64,000 nucleotides of DNA from Symbiodinium sp. CCMP2592 (GCA_905221615.1 CAJNDT010002046.1:575001-639000); one strand, 5' to 3'; shown: positions 1 through 12,732, counted from the stretch's first letter. The notes: a model not told the origin generated them from the sequence alone. Numbers and translations are program-made.

Positions 1-3000
1 TGCGCCATTGATATCAGCTTCAACCCCCCATGCAAGGCTGCGAAGTCGCCGTCTGGCACAGCTTGGCAGTCGGGCCCTCTACAACAGCTCTTCGCATGTT
101 GATTCGGTCTCAGTCTGAGGCCAGCAGCTGGTCCACTCTTGAACGATGGCAACTTCCACTTCGTCGCTTTCTCGTCCATGCCCCGTTGTCTCGGAGAATT
201 CGCTTGTCACTATTTTCCAGCGCCCTCCAAAGCAGTTGAGCTTTGCATTATTTAGGGTTGAGGGCTTGAGGTTTCTTGCAACCCTTAGCTCTAGACCCCA
301 AAGTGCTTGAGCTTGAAACACTTCAGATTTCAGACTTTCAAGGGTCAGCATTTGCCCAACGAGACTTCGCCGGTTTGAGCCAGGCTGAGTCCAAAAGACA
401 CATAGAGCAAACGACGCATTTCCATTCTCATTGAGCCAGGGGTTTGTGGCTCGGTTTTGCGGTTCAGGTTTAAGGTTCAGGTGCAGAGTGAAGACTCACC
501 AAATGTTTGGAGACCGTGGTACACTGTATGCTCTGAAGACCTGCTGCTCCAGACAAGGCTGGGGTCCTCGCATGGGGAAGTTCTCCTCGCTGACGGCCGG
601 GATCCAGAAGTCAGGGTTAGTTTTTGTGTTTAGGTTTTGGGATCGGTGTTTGAGGTTTTGTTTAAGTTTAGGGCATGTCTCTGCACGTATTCCAAGCACT
701 GGTGTCCTGTCTCACGTTCCTGCTGTGCCGGATCTGTTGAAGCAGCATGAAATTCTTGAACGTGTGCGCTCTGGGTCTATTTGTTTGCGTGTCTTTCTGT
801 GTCGACACACACACACACACACACACACTCATGGCTTACGTTACATTGTGTCACAGTGTGTTACGGGTTCTGGATGCTGGCTACAGGTTTCGTTTCAGGT
901 GGTGCTGCATAGCACTACTATGATCATGCACTTGGTCGATGCTTACTGGATGTTTACATATATATGTCAGGTACCGTGCTCGCCCAGCGATCCTTTCAGG
1001 ACAGGTTGATGGCTTTGGGGCGGGTCCTTGGAGAAGACCACGCGGGTTTGTATTGCGCGTGTAGCTTCAGTGATGTTGAGTCTAAGGGTTACTGTGCGGT
1101 GGGCCCGTTCTTCTGTTTTGGGATCCTGTGGTTTGCTTGTAAACCTTTTCAGGATCTCACGAATACTAAGGCTGATAGTTTCATGGCACGACATGCATCA
1201 CACTTCGGGAGCAGCATGAGGATCTTCAACAATTTTCACTAGGGTTTGGAGGCAGTAGGCATGTTCTGCTGGGAATAGGTTGATTGCTCCATACTTCGAC
1301 TCTTTCGTAGAGGCTTGGAGTCATTCTCCGATGCCCCCATTTGCATTCTCGTCAAGTGCGCCCACAGCCCCGCAGGATGCGCAAAGCGCCGGGTGGTCCT
1401 CACCGGCCCCTGTGAAGGCAATTGGGGGGCGGTTTTGAGGGCGACGATGTTCACCGACTTGTCAGATTCGGCACGTCACATCCACGGAAACACTATGACC
1501 GTAGCAGTCGACACCGTTTCACGATGGTTGCTGCAAAAGCAATTGTCAAGAGATGTGTCGTTAACGTAGTAGCACAGTCCTGAATATCTCCACCAAAAAA
1601 ACTGCTTGGAGTCAACTCAGGCCAGCAAAGCAACTCTGCTATGACCACAACGCAACAATATGCACAGACCTGCGCAGCTGACAACCATCGAACAGAACTT
1701 CGTGTTGCTTAGGAGTACCATCTCCGGCATCCTCCTCGTATCTACTCCTCCTTGGCGTCATCAACTGTATCCATCCTCTCACGGTGCTCCTCAGCGTCAT
1801 CGTCGTTTACTTCCTCATCGTCACCGCACCAAGCGTGATCGTCGTCATCATTCTCATCGAGGTCATCATCATGGTCGTTATCGGCATCATCATAATCTTC
1901 TTCTTCACGGTCACGTTGGCAAAAGGATACTGCGCGGAGAATGATCTAGGCCCTAGGCTTAAGACGTCGGAGTCGGATGCCCCGATCACGCGGCGACAGG
2001 TCATGTTTGGCAAGTCTCAGACGGAAGCTGCCCTTGGGATTCCTGCCCGCATTCATTGCTGAGCAGCTGCGACGCAATTGCAACACTTCTCGCTGATGCC
2101 GACCTGAGGAACTACTCGGGTGAAATTGATGTGGCTCTAGTCTTAAGTGGAGCTGTCTGCGCGTGGCTAGGCGTTTTGGGGGCAAAATCTTGGACATGTC
2201 CATGAGGCAGCAGTGTTCACAGCGGAGCTGTCCTTGAAGGCGGGGGGTGCAGAAGTTGCAGAAATACAGTGCACGCATTTTGGAAACAGGAGCTCAGGCA
2301 CCACATGCTGGCAGGGTCGTGGCGCGGCCCAGGCGCCTGTGCCTGCCCGTACAAGACTCTCCCAGATGCCCGTGATATCTCAGGTTTGACCTTCGCCGAG
2401 CGCTACTTGACAGCGGCTTGTGCGGCACTCGAAAGTGAAACTTGCAGCTGACCGAGCTGATCCGGGCCTGGCTGTGCCACCACTACCTGCGAGTCTCTGG
2501 TAACTTAGTAATCCTTAGCAGCAGTGGTCCTCCTCGTCGTCGTAGTCGAAGCCGCCGCTGTAGCAGTAGCAGTAGTGGTGGTGGTGCTGGCCGTGGTGGT
2601 GGTGGCTTTAGGTGAAGATTCCCGGCTGGCCACTTCCACCTATCCGCCCTGTGGTACCGAGGCCACGGCGCATGGGTCAGTTTTAGTTTCTCTAGCCTTG
2701 TTGATCTCGTGAGTCTACTGCTTGTAAGTCACCTCAAAAGAAAAGTTGCATAAATCTGGCAGGCGGAAGCAGTCCTCGCCAAGACACGGCCTTGTGATGG
2801 CGACTCAGAGCCCCTGCAGTTTCATTGTGATGCAGCACGGTTGGGCCAGCTCCTGCTAGCAGGCATCTGCTCGCAAGCGAGCCAGTATGTCAACAGAAAC
2901 CCTGCAAACACGCTAAAGATCCAATCATCCTGCCAGTAAGTGAACAAGGAACCAAGAACTCAAAAGACCGCAGGCGGACAAGGTTGAAGAAATCGAAAAG

Positions 3001-4580
3001 CAAAATGACAAGACAGACGTACGTGCACACACGCGCGCACATGCACCACCACCAAATTCAACAGTAGTAGTAGTAGCAACAACAAGAAGAACTTCAACTT
3101 AGAAGAATCTCAATAAGAATAAGACTAATAAGCAAAAGAAGAAAGATATTGAACATAGGAATAAGAGCAAGAAGATCAACCGACGACGGAAGAAGAGGGA
3201 AGCAGGAGCAGGATCTATGTACCGGCGTGCTGCCGAAGACTCTGCATCACGCAAAGGTCCAAGGTGACTTCTGTGGCTGCCACTCGCTTCTTCGAGGCCC
3301 CAGACTGGCTGAACCCGAACCCTGAACTTCCTGAAGTCTCTCGAAAGTTCCGTGGCGAGGCGAGGCTGCTCTGCTCTGCGCAGTGTCATGTCCGGGCACG
3401 TCGACCCTTCGCAGAAGCCTGCCACGTCTTCAGATCCCCAAACTTTTCTTTGTCAGAGGCTTGAACTGTGTCGAGCACATGCCAAACGGAGGTCACAGAT
3501 CTTGGAAGAGAGGTGCTCTGCGTGGGCCTGGATCGAATTAGTGCAGCATGAGTTCCAGACCTGAAGCCTCAGCCTTCAGCAGTGAGCCTTTACTGAGGAT
3601 AACATGCAGCTTGGAAAGTCCTGCCAGTTCAACAGCGACTGTGATCTGCCGGTATCCCAGGTCCCTTCCAACTAGTATGTCAAGCCTATGGAACCTGTTA
3701 AATGGTGTCTTTAGCATCCATTCTTCCCGGTTGAGGTTGTGATCTGCCCGGCTTCTGAATACCTAGGCTGTTTCCCCCGATTGGCCAAGAGTCGAAGCTC
3801 GAATGTGACATTGCCAGGTGCTGAGAAAAGGCATGCTCGAGCAATCTCGAGCACGTGTAGCATGTCCGTTTGTGTACACTCCTTAACATGGTGACAAGCA
3901 GATTTGCATGCTTTGCTGCATTTACTCATGGGCAAATTTCGCGCGATAGCTCGAAGAGATGCATGTTTACGCATGACGGATTTACGTGTGTAAGCAAGGC
4001 AACGGGCCTGTAAGTCTGCATGTATGTATTTATGCACGCATGTGTACGTGTCCTTCGGCCGATTTTGCGTCGTAAGGAAACTTGGAAGTGCAAGTTGCAG
4101 TCCTCCATGGTGCCTCGGCAGAAGGTTTTCGAATTCAGTAAGTTGAATGGTGCATGTGTGGGCAGTTGACGCAATGCTGTGATCTCAGTTGCAGCCGCAG
4201 CATGTTCTTCGGGGCTCCGTGTGCATCGCGAGGGCGAGGACATGCCGAGGGGTGCATCAGTATGTGCAGTGTTTGTCACAGATCGTTGTGCAAGATGCTA
4301 GCTTTTGGATCCGGTGCTCGACGGAGGCGGACTCCCGCCATGCACAGTAGCCTCACAGTTCTCAGTGTCGATGGAAATGACAGCAATCTGAGGGCAGGGA
4401 GCTTTGTGTGAGTGTATGGGTGCACCCAAAGACCGCAAGTTCCAAGACGGGAAGTACAGCACCGATTCTACCACTGCAAGCCGAACCAGCCCTGCGCATT
4501 CTCGGTCGTAAGTGACCTCTTGCAACTTTACGAAGTCCCTCACATGCATGCCATGACAGTCTGCATGTGAATTGTTCGTG
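1..4580. other. No supportable gene
   Basis: Overlapping short frames on both strands, no family motif. Contains the CA run at 811, an imperfect CATCGTCGT-type tract (about 1,785-1,910), a GGTGGTGGTG tract (2,525-2,610) and a purine-rich strand (about 3,080-3,215). I see nothing I would call a gene. Confidence 0.6.
811..828. repeat. CA microsatellite
   Basis: Uninterrupted CA run in non-coding sequence. Confidence 0.9.
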
Positions 4581-4592
4581 AATGAATAATGA

Positions 4593-4847
4593 ATGACTAT
4601 CCCTGCAGTACGATGCCTCCCTTGGGCCAATGGCAAGCACAGTACCTTCTCGCGCATTTGTGGGGCTCCTACTGCCGTCGTGGCCGTAGATGCATTCAGT
4701 CTTTCGGCATGGAGGCTTTGCAGAAGAAGCGCGAACTGCAATCACTGTGGGCGATCTTTAGAGCCGACCACTTGCAGTTGCACGCCGTGCTCCAAGGGCC
4801 AAGACCAACTCGTCATTGTTCTTGTCCGTGGAGGTGCCAGGCGCTGA
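4593..4847 (+). CDS. Cys-rich ORF, possible zinc-binding exon
   Basis: An 84-codon frame whose second half reads SANCNHCGRSLEPTTCSCTP then CSKGQDQLVIVLVRGG, giving a C-x2-C-x8-C-x-C-x2-C spacing of the sort seen in zinc-binding modules. A competing overlapping frame (4589-4858) is also open. No family assignment; no clear splice sites were fixed. Confidence 0.25.
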   Translation: MTIPAVRCLPWANGKHSTFSRICGAPTAVVAVDAFSLSAWRLCRRSANCNHCGRSLEPTTCSCTPCSKGQDQLVIVLVRGGARR

Positions 4848-4859
4848 GGTCCCGCTGAG

Positions 4860-6239
4860 TGGAAAAGGGGGCTGAGCTTTGGGCCTCTGGGTCGCAGCTT
4901 CCTGGCCTTCTAGGCAGGAGGGCTGCAGCTTGCCGGATGCGAATGCCTAGCTCTCAGTGAGGGCTGTTGGGCCTTAGGTGGACGGATGCTACAGGCCTGT
5001 GAGCTACAAAATCTACACCCGAAACCGCCCGTCCCGGTCCTTGCTGCTTAGTTTGCATGTCGAGCATCTCGACCCTGGGTAGGACCGGCTAGTGGTCGGC
5101 GTAGATCTTGTGGTTCGCACGTTTCTTGTGATGTGGGAGGTCACCGACAACCTCGTCAGTGCACACAACGGTGGAAGCTCATATTTGAAGCAGGACGGAC
5201 GGACGGACTCTTGACGAGACACGTGCTCCATGCCGTTTTGTTCCCTGAGAGGAGGTTAACTTCCAGACCACAGCAGCTTGGGCGCCACCGGAGCAGGGCT
5301 TGTGAAGCTATAGGTAGGTTCCACTCCCTTTTCCTCAGTCCCTTCAGAAGCTTGTCTTGTACTTTGTTCGATGTTCCTTCTGCGTCGTGGAGTACAGTCC
5401 AGGTCACCCGCACCAGCACCACAACGTCTAGCACCACCACCTACGGCAACTTCACAAACATCTCCGATGAAGAGACCACCGACCTGGCCCCGCTGGCATC
5501 TGAGGGCTTGTTACTTCGGCTTCCGGGTTCACTTAGTCACGGTTAGTCCATAAGATGAAGCTGCAGGTCACCACCGGAAGAGAATACGACGACCACGACC
5601 ACTCCAAGTTTTCCTGGCAAACTGCAGGCCACACAACGGTGCCTGGAGATTTCGCGAACTGCCTCGCATAGACGATTCCGAAACTTCGAGCAGTAGCGAG
5701 GGTTGTCTCAATTGACTTGGAAGCATCTTTGGCAACTGCCGCCGTAGTCGTCACTGTCGTGGGCAGGTGAGGACATCGCCTTTGCTGGCCGCGGGCTCGA
5801 ATCCACACTGCAACTCCCTGCCCTGACTAGCACCATCATCATCAAAATCAAGTTGTTTTGATAATCTTCTTCATCGTCATCATCACTATCCCTATGGTCA
5901 GTGTCGCCGCTATTGTCATGGGGTTTCCTCTGGCTTCTGAGCGAGTTCATGAAGACACCTCCCCAGCAAAAATAGATGTGACAAGCAAGTCTGCAGTTGG
6001 AGACATATCAGTTGTCACACTGATAAGAACAGATACTACACTTGATCATAGCCAAGCGGCCGAGACAGTATGCTCCAGGGTGCAGATTACCAGATCTAGG
6101 ATGCACGTGGCAAGTGCACTGTATGGAACATATCGAACCGTTTGCGACTTGGAGGTTGCGAGCAAGGTTGCTCTGACCAAACTCCTCGTTCGGAGTTTAG
6201 ACTTAAGTAGGTCTGGGGTTTCCCGTTTAGGGGTTAACA
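4860..6239. other. No supportable gene
   Basis: An imperfect ATCATC-type tract (about 5,828-5,900) and a GACGGACGGACGG word near 5,195. Competing short frames only. Confidence 0.5.
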
Positions 6240-6665
6240 ACCAGAATTGGGATTTAGGGCTTGGGGTTAAAATGGTCTGGAGTTTAAGGCTTGGGACTAA
6301 GATGGTCTCAACTTCGGGCTTAAGGTTAAGAGAGTTTGGGGTTTGGGGGATTTGGGGTTTAAGGTTAGGAAGGTCTGGGGCCTGGGGTTGAGGGTCAACA
6401 GGGTCCGGGCTTTAACGTCTAGGGTCAAGGGGAGTCTGGGGTTTTTGGGTTGGGTTAAGAGGGTTCGGGATTTGGGGTTTTAAGGTTAAAAGGGGTCCGG
6501 CTTGGGTTATAACGTTTATCAGGGTCAGGGATTTAGGGTTTAGGGTTAAGACGCGTTTGTGGTGTAGGGTTTAGGGTTAAAGGGGCGGGATTGAGAGATA
6601 AGGGCTCGCGGGTTAAAGCTTAAAATCAAGAGGGTCCGGGGTTTACGGTTTGCGGTTTAGGGTTT
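6240..6665. repeat. Degenerate telomere-like minisatellite
   Basis: Repeats built from GGGTTTAGGGTTAAG plus AGGGTCCGG, strongly diverged. TTTAGGG is the usual plant/alveolate telomere heptamer, so this looks like interstitial telomere-derived sequence. Smaller patches of the same type lie at about 8,995-9,090, 14,085-14,175 and 47,965-48,030, with a reverse-orientation patch near 45,955-45,990. Confidence 0.85.
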
Positions 6666-6689
6666 AGAGGGCTTGCACCCAACGAGGCT

Positions 6690-8450
6690 ACGCCTCAGAT
6701 CCAGTGACGCACAGCCATCGCTGTAGCGCTCGGTGAGACTCGACCAACATGGCCGCATATGGCCGCATGTGTTCACTCTGCTCGAAGTCCGTTGGTCAGG
6801 TTGCGGCGTCGCAACCTGCACGTTAGTGTGCTGGACCAGGGCAGTCTGTGTTTTGCTACGGACCATCGCATGTAGCGAGGCTTGTAAAGCGATGTCGCAT
6901 GCCCACATCAGACTTTAGATTCCCACGTGCGACTTCACAGACGCAAATCCCCACGTGTACACGACTGCAGGAGTCGACATGTGATTGTGTCTTCTGGTGT
7001 GTGTCGCACATGTACCATCTGTTTTCGAGTGCATCTTCCCACACAACGCGTCTCGGCTTAAAGCATCTTCTTGAGTTGCGTGTGTAAGACACGGCTCTGC
7101 CTTTTACTTCCCTACCTCCCGCGCTAACACGATGTCGCGCGCCCTCATTTACGAGGCACGCATCTAGCGCCTTTCCGTCCTTTCCTTGTCTTGTAATTCT
7201 CTTGGCACTGCCAGGCGATGCAGCCATTCTTTGCAGCCCGCTGCGAGGAAGCAGCGGAGATTTTGGGTGAGGCTCAGACAGCAGGCGGGTACCCTTCCCC
7301 AGCGACGCCGTCAGTGAATGCACTTTTGGAGGTTTGAGTTGTTGCATAGGACACGCGTATAACGGTGGCGATAACCACCACCTGCATCCAGACGGCATGA
7401 AGCCGTTCTGCGACGCCATTGCTGACTTCCTGAAGGCGGCGACCGTGGATGTTTCTAGTTTCCTTGGTTTTGTTTTAGGCGGGGGTTCTCCTCTGGTCTT
7501 TCCTGTGTGTCTCTGGTGCCGGTGACCTCATGGCGCGGATTTTGTGATAAGCGACAGCTGCTTGTGTGCTGTGCGCGCTCTGTCCCAGGCCGCAATTTCT
7601 CGATTCCACCGCCAGTAGCCGCGCTCTGTTTTTTTTGGTTTCTTTTGTGTGCTAGCAGGACAATCATGAACAAGACCGCGATGGGAAGCTCTCCCAGTCC
7701 CTGCTCCCTGTGCCGGTGTGTCCGGCATGGGGGCGGGGATTTGGGAGAGATTACTTTTCTTGGCACCTTTGGCGGCATTTGCCCCAAGGTGCCACGAAAG
7801 TTGTCGTGGTTTGCTCCGGTGCGTATTGCAGCTTGACATTCTTGGACTATAAGTGTTTGGACCTTCGTGCATGCTATGCTTGCTTTTGCCAGGGAATGAT
7901 GTCACCTTCGGCGAGGACCCCTCCTACGTCGCCGACTGCATGCGGCGCATGATTCAGGCGGGCTACTTTTTTCTCTGCTTCGAGCTCCAATGCATCTCTT
8001 CTCTCCCTCTGCGCTCCTGTAAGTGCCCTCCCCTCCTTTGCAGGACTTCGCGTGGTACGATGTCGAAGTCAAGGTCCTGGACGTTGTACCATCCCAGGAC
8101 ATACGGCCAACGCCGTCGCCGTGACTGCACATCAACTTTCGGCTTTCTTGAGGGGGACTAGCCTTATAAAAGAAAGCTGCACACCGAGAAACATTGCGTT
8201 GCTTCGCCTTCAAAACCGCTGTGCGCGTCCTGGTGAGTACAGTGACGCTTCCAAGCAGTCAGTGTCTACCTCTGCCACGTGCATGTCCGAGTCCAGGTGT
8301 GTCTGTTTACATCGTTTACATCTGTGTCTCTGTGTCTTTGTGCCCGTGTGTCTCTGCCTGTGGCTTGTCTGTGTCCATGTCTCTGCCTCTGTTTGCGTGC
8401 ATGCGGGTGTCCCCCTGTGCGTCGCTGCCATCGCAGGTGCAGGACTAGAC
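6690..8450 (+). repeat. Repeat unit A of the SGNH-containing repeat family
   Basis: Non-coding flanks as well as exons are shared with the 33.5-36.6 kb region. About 6,690-6,990 matches about 33,465-33,700 (shared words include ATCGCATGTAGCG and CCCACATGAGACTT-like), and the 3' GT-rich tail at about 8,280-8,440 matches 35,180-35,275 directly. The unit sits 27 kb upstream of the other two copies. Confidence 0.8.
7132..8124 (+). CDS. SGNH-hydrolase-like gene copy A (exon set in unusual order)
   Basis: Recognisable exons, all flanked by AG acceptors: about 7132 (MSRALIYEA), 7214-7288 (MQPFFAARCEEAAEIL), about 7350-7460 (GGDNHHLHPDGMKPF), 7659-7818 (ending ATKVVVVCS), 7893-~7960 (GNDVTFGEDPSYVADCMRRM) and 8044-8124 (DFAWYDVEVKVLDVV to a TGA). 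VVVVCSGND resembles block III (G-x-N-D) of SGNH/GDSL esterases, and D-N-H-H-L-H-P-D-G resembles block V, which supplies the catalytic Asp and His. Block V normally follows block III; here it precedes it. No GDS serine block was found. The same exon set recurs twice at 34-36.5 kb. It may be a permuted gene, or the true unit may run from one tandem copy into the next. Assignment rests on two motifs only. Confidence 0.5.
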
Positions 8451-8805
8451 TAGACAGCTTTCTAGCATTCGCACATGTGCCATGTGTTCAGTGCGAAACG
8501 GTTCTGGAAGCTGCGAGCATGCGTGTCAATTGGTGTGCAATCGAGCAAAGTAGCCTTTTTGTCCGTGTTTTATCTAAGACTGCAGCGCTCTCTACAGAGC
8601 GTGTGACGCGTCACTGCTTGCGTGTGCATGAGTGTGACGTGTCTGTGGCTTGCGTGTGCTTAAGCTTGATAAGTGTAGGCCCTGTGCCGGAGTTCTCCCG
8701 ACTCGCTCGCGCCGCTATGTTGGCTTCGAACGTCACTCCAGGGTCGCGCCCGGATTCTACTATATCCTATGCCGTCGAATTGCGACTGGGGCCGGACTTT
8801 ACCCC

Positions 8806-8972
8806 AATCTGACCCCTCAGGCCTCTCCGAGGCCCCACCCCCAATCTGACCCCTCACCGGCCCAATCTGACCCCCCACAGCCCAATCAGACCCCCGCACG
8901 CCACCCCCCACACCCAATCTGACCCCTCAAACTCGTCGGCGACCCCCCTGACCCCAATCTGACCCCCCAAAC
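8806..8972. repeat. C-rich minisatellite (CCCAATCTGACCCC)
   Basis: Seven or so irregularly spaced copies of CCCAATCTGACCCC (one as CCCAATCAGACCCC), separated by C-rich spacers of variable length. It sits between unit A of the SGNH repeat and the dispersed repeat. Confidence 0.9.
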
Positions 8973-9112
8973 AAAGGGTTGAAACCTGCAGCCCTTGGGG
9001 TTTAGGTCTAAGAGTGTCCGGGATTTAAGGTCTATGGCTAAGAAGTTCCGGGCTTAGGGTTTAGGGTTAAGAGTCCGGGTTGGCTTAAGACGGTCCGGTG
9101 ACTCTCAAGAAC

Positions 9113-9652
9113 TCGTAAATTCTGCAAATCCGAACCTTCTTGCTCTAAAAGCCCCATACTGGTATCCAGGTTTCGAGGACAGCATGGCTTTAAAGGACAA
9201 ATGTCATGTCAGTTGGCAACAGCTCACGAGCTAGTTGCCTTTCAACAAATTTCTGTTATGGATGATTCCATCGGAGACTCCTAAGGCGTACGGGCCTCAG
9301 AGTGCAGTGAACTGCTCGACCCTATGAGAGCAAGCTGCTGGATCTCCGCCCAGCACTAGCCAGGCAAGCTTGTGCAGAACCTGTATATTCCTTGCACGCC
9401 ATGAGTTAGTTGGTTCTTGTAGGCTGTGTCAGCAGTTCGAAAATTTGCAGGTTCTTTTGTGCATTTCGATTTCGGTCTCTTTTTGAGAAAAAGGTAATGG
9501 CTCAATAAACCAAGTCTTGGCCCGCAATTTCCTGCTCGCTTCAGATTGAAGGGAGAACTGTGGGTTCTGGCTTTGACCAAGTGTAGCACTAACAAGCTTA
9601 GAAACCGAATAGCTAGTCTTTGATTGATTGGGAATATTGGTGCAGTGCTCAT
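9113..9652 (+). repeat. Dispersed repeat, copy 1 (~540 bp)
   Basis: Matches 48111-48652 in direct orientation across its length, with scattered differences (roughly one in ten bases by eye). Shared words include CCTCAGAGTGCAGTGAACTG, AGTCTTGGCCCGCAATTTCC and TGATTGATTGGGAATA. Both copies are preceded by TTTAGGG-like repeats. No long ORF or terminal repeat is evident; a non-autonomous element is possible. Confidence 0.9.
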
Positions 9653-12600
9653 GGTGATGATGTGACGCTGGCGCCGACGACGATGGCGATGGTGACCGTG
9701 TGCATGATTGAAGTGATGGTGGCTGTGGAGGGTCATGGTGGTGGGGATGACGAAAGCCATGATTGTGAGTGCAAGCCGGCTTACGACTGCCGGGATTGGT
9801 GTCAGCGTTACTTTCACCCTTGCTGTTGGTTTGACTATCGCTAGTCTTCATGCTGTCACTGACACCAAGTGTCATCAGTTGCTGCTAAATAGCCATTGAA
9901 AATGCTGTACCTATTGTTGGATGAGTACTGGCTCACATGGTTTGTTGCGCATGGAGTTCGTTAACGCCATGCCCGACTTCAGGGTCTTCCCAGATGCTGC
10001 ATGTAGATAGTGGGCTCCGGCAAAACCTTAAGCCGTACACTACAAGCACCCAGCTCCCTAAGCTCCTGAACGCAAACCCGCAGCCACCCTTGCCGAGATC
10101 TTCGGAGCGGGTGGTGTGCAGACTCTGACGATCACCGCCAAGTCCCAAGACGAAGCTGGATGATGCTGGATGTCTTGAAATTTCAGTTTGACATTGTACA
10201 TGTTCGTGCTGTGTTCCTGGAGCTTGGAGCCGTAGTCATTATTGCGGCAATGCATTTCAATTTCAGGCAAATGCAACGCCGGATGGTACTGGCATGGAGG
10301 ACGTGGACAACAGTTGAGTATCGTTCACAGCTATGACAGAGTTCATGGTTCAATTGGTCTCTCTAGCATGCTGGCCTGGCACTGTAGGACCTGGAAACAG
10401 CTGGCGTCTCAGCGCGCAGCTGCAGCGGAGACTTGGCGCGTCCCTGCCTTTCCAGGCAGCTGCAAGGCTGCAGGCCAGTCTTGGAGCCTACGTGTCTCAG
10501 GACAGAAGCTCGAAGATACGTAAACTAATCAGACGGCATGTGAGCGGAACAGGAATCTTGAGAATCGGCCTACTGGTCGGACAACAGCGACTGTAGCCAA
10601 GACTTCGGTTCAAGCCCGGGCTTAGCATGGCGTAGCGCCTGATGCCAGGAGACAATTCCGGATGTGACATTCTCCGACATGACGACAGAGGTTCCATACG
10701 CGCTTCAGCTTATCGGACTGCTTTGGGCTGTCGCGAGTGCAATAAGCTTGCAGCCTGATGTGTGATTCAATGTGGCTCCTAGGGTCCATTCCATCCTGTG
10801 GCGGCCCCTTAGGAGTGGAGCAAACATTGCCGGCATTGCTCTCCTCGCAATCGCTGTTCGCACTCTGCTCACTGTTAGTCTGACATCGTCGTTGTCGGCA
10901 TCAACGTCAAAATCATTGTGCTCGTCATCATCGTCATTGCCACCATCACCATCACATCACCATGACTGCCATTATCTTCGTCCTCATTCGCATCGGAATA
11001 GTCTAGTCTGGAGCGGTGGCAAAGCCTCTTTGCTGCTGTTTCTAGCAGTCAATCACAATCACAATTCCTGTTGGATCGACGTTTCATTGCTGCTTAACGG
11101 TAGAATGTAGGTCTTCCAAAGAACTAGCATTGATCTGCGCCGCAGGCATCAGGTGGGGATAGGCGACCACAAAAAAACATGTGGTCTAAAATTTGATCGG
11201 TGGGTGCCTGAAGCGGAAGTGCCAGGTACCTGACGTGGAAGTGATCGTGTTCAGTGAGAGGGAGGCCGGAATCTTTGCGACCTTTGCGTCGACGGAGTCA
11301 TCACGATGTAGTGCAGCACAGATCCACATTGCGGATACCTGGCATGGTGTTGTTCCCGCCAAGTCAGGAAGAACCAGACACCTGCCAAAGTGTTCACTTC
11401 CACGACAGCATTTCACGTACTAAGGTGAGCAGCTCCCTGATCTCCAACATTAGCTATGCCATCATGGGCACAGCGCTGACCAGTGTTACGTATGAGGCAC
11501 CTTGGTTGATGGCGAACTTGCAGCACCACTTACGTACTTTGATTGGAATGGTGGTCTCAATTTTGCCGTAGCTGCCTCATCCAGGAACCGGAACTTTGCA
11601 GCGATGCAGAGTTTGAGTGCGCCCCTGGCGTGGCCCAGTGAGCATTCAGCTATTCAACATACACAAATTGGGTGCACGAGTGCCAGACTCAGACGAGGTC
11701 TGCGTTCTGTGTCCCGCTGGATCCTGCCAGTGCGATGGATGGCAGGACCCGGTCCGTTGTAGGCTTTAGGGCGAGACGTCTGTGAAGGCGTGTTTTTCAG
11801 AGCGATCTCCGCGGCCGAAAGAGGGTGTTCTCCGTGTCGTGATGCGAAAAGGACTGCGAGAACGGTGCGGACGAGGCCGTGCAGCAATGCGCAATGCCAG
11901 TGAGCGTGCGCATACCGAGTAGAAGGTTTGATAAAGTCTGGTTCACCGGAGAGATAGTGGTCGTTTAAGATGCGATTTCGCTATCGCAGGATGTTTGGGG
12001 CGTGCTGTTGCAGAGAAACGTCAATTCCTTGGCCATTGGTCTCATGCTTGCTGCCACGCAGAAGAATCCTTCTCTCATCTTCCCTCAACCGCGCACCAAC
12101 ACAATTGCGATGGCGGTTTGCAGAAAGAGACATCCCCGGTGCCCAGCTAAGGTCACAACGGCGGCTTGTGTGCAAATGCGCAGCTTGCCTGTATTGGATC
12201 CAGCCTGCAAGGAAGTGCTCTCCGTGTCGTGAAGTCTTGAACATTTCAGTTGCAGAAGTGCCGCACCAGTCCTTTGTCGCCGGCACAGTGTCCAAGCCGA
12301 GGCAACCTGTCAACAACTGATACAAGTGCCCGCACCCTACACGATCTCACTCAAAGACGACTCTGTGCTTTAAGTTCTGTGATGCGGCGAGGTCAACGAA
12401 AATGGCACAGTCGCAGGGGATGATCCATGCTTTGGGCAGTCAGGCTTTCCTTGCAATAGTCGCCTGGATGCAAGTGAGGGAGACATACTATAAGATGACA
12501 GCTTCAGCCGCTTCTTGCATGTGACCCTATGACGACTTGAGGCACTGTGCCCGTGCCTGAGCTTCTGTGGGACGGCCAATTTGTCGGGCTGTTTAAGACT

Positions 12601-12732
12601 TCAGGTGGGCTTGCTTGCTCTCGGCTGTGGCTTTAACCACGCACTGAAGGTGTGTCCCGATCTCGCGAACATGTGATGGCGTGCAGGCGCCGAGTTCTGT
12701 GTTTGGGGTTGTTTTGAGCTTGGGAGAGGCTT
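9653..12732. other. No supportable gene
   Basis: Imperfect GATGGT/ATCATC tracts at 9,650-9,760 and 10,880-10,990. Short frames on both strands at 11,190-11,420 and 11,970-12,325 look like shadows of each other; none has a recognisable motif. Confidence 0.5.

Noticed and set aside
1784-2062. Isoleucine/valine-rich ORF resembling membrane helices
   Set aside because: It arises from an imperfect ATC/GTC tract like the one inside a GlnRS intron at 25.2 kb.
10580-10640. GGTTCAAGCC word suggesting a tRNA T-arm
   Set aside because: No acceptor stem, D-arm or anticodon arm could be paired around it.
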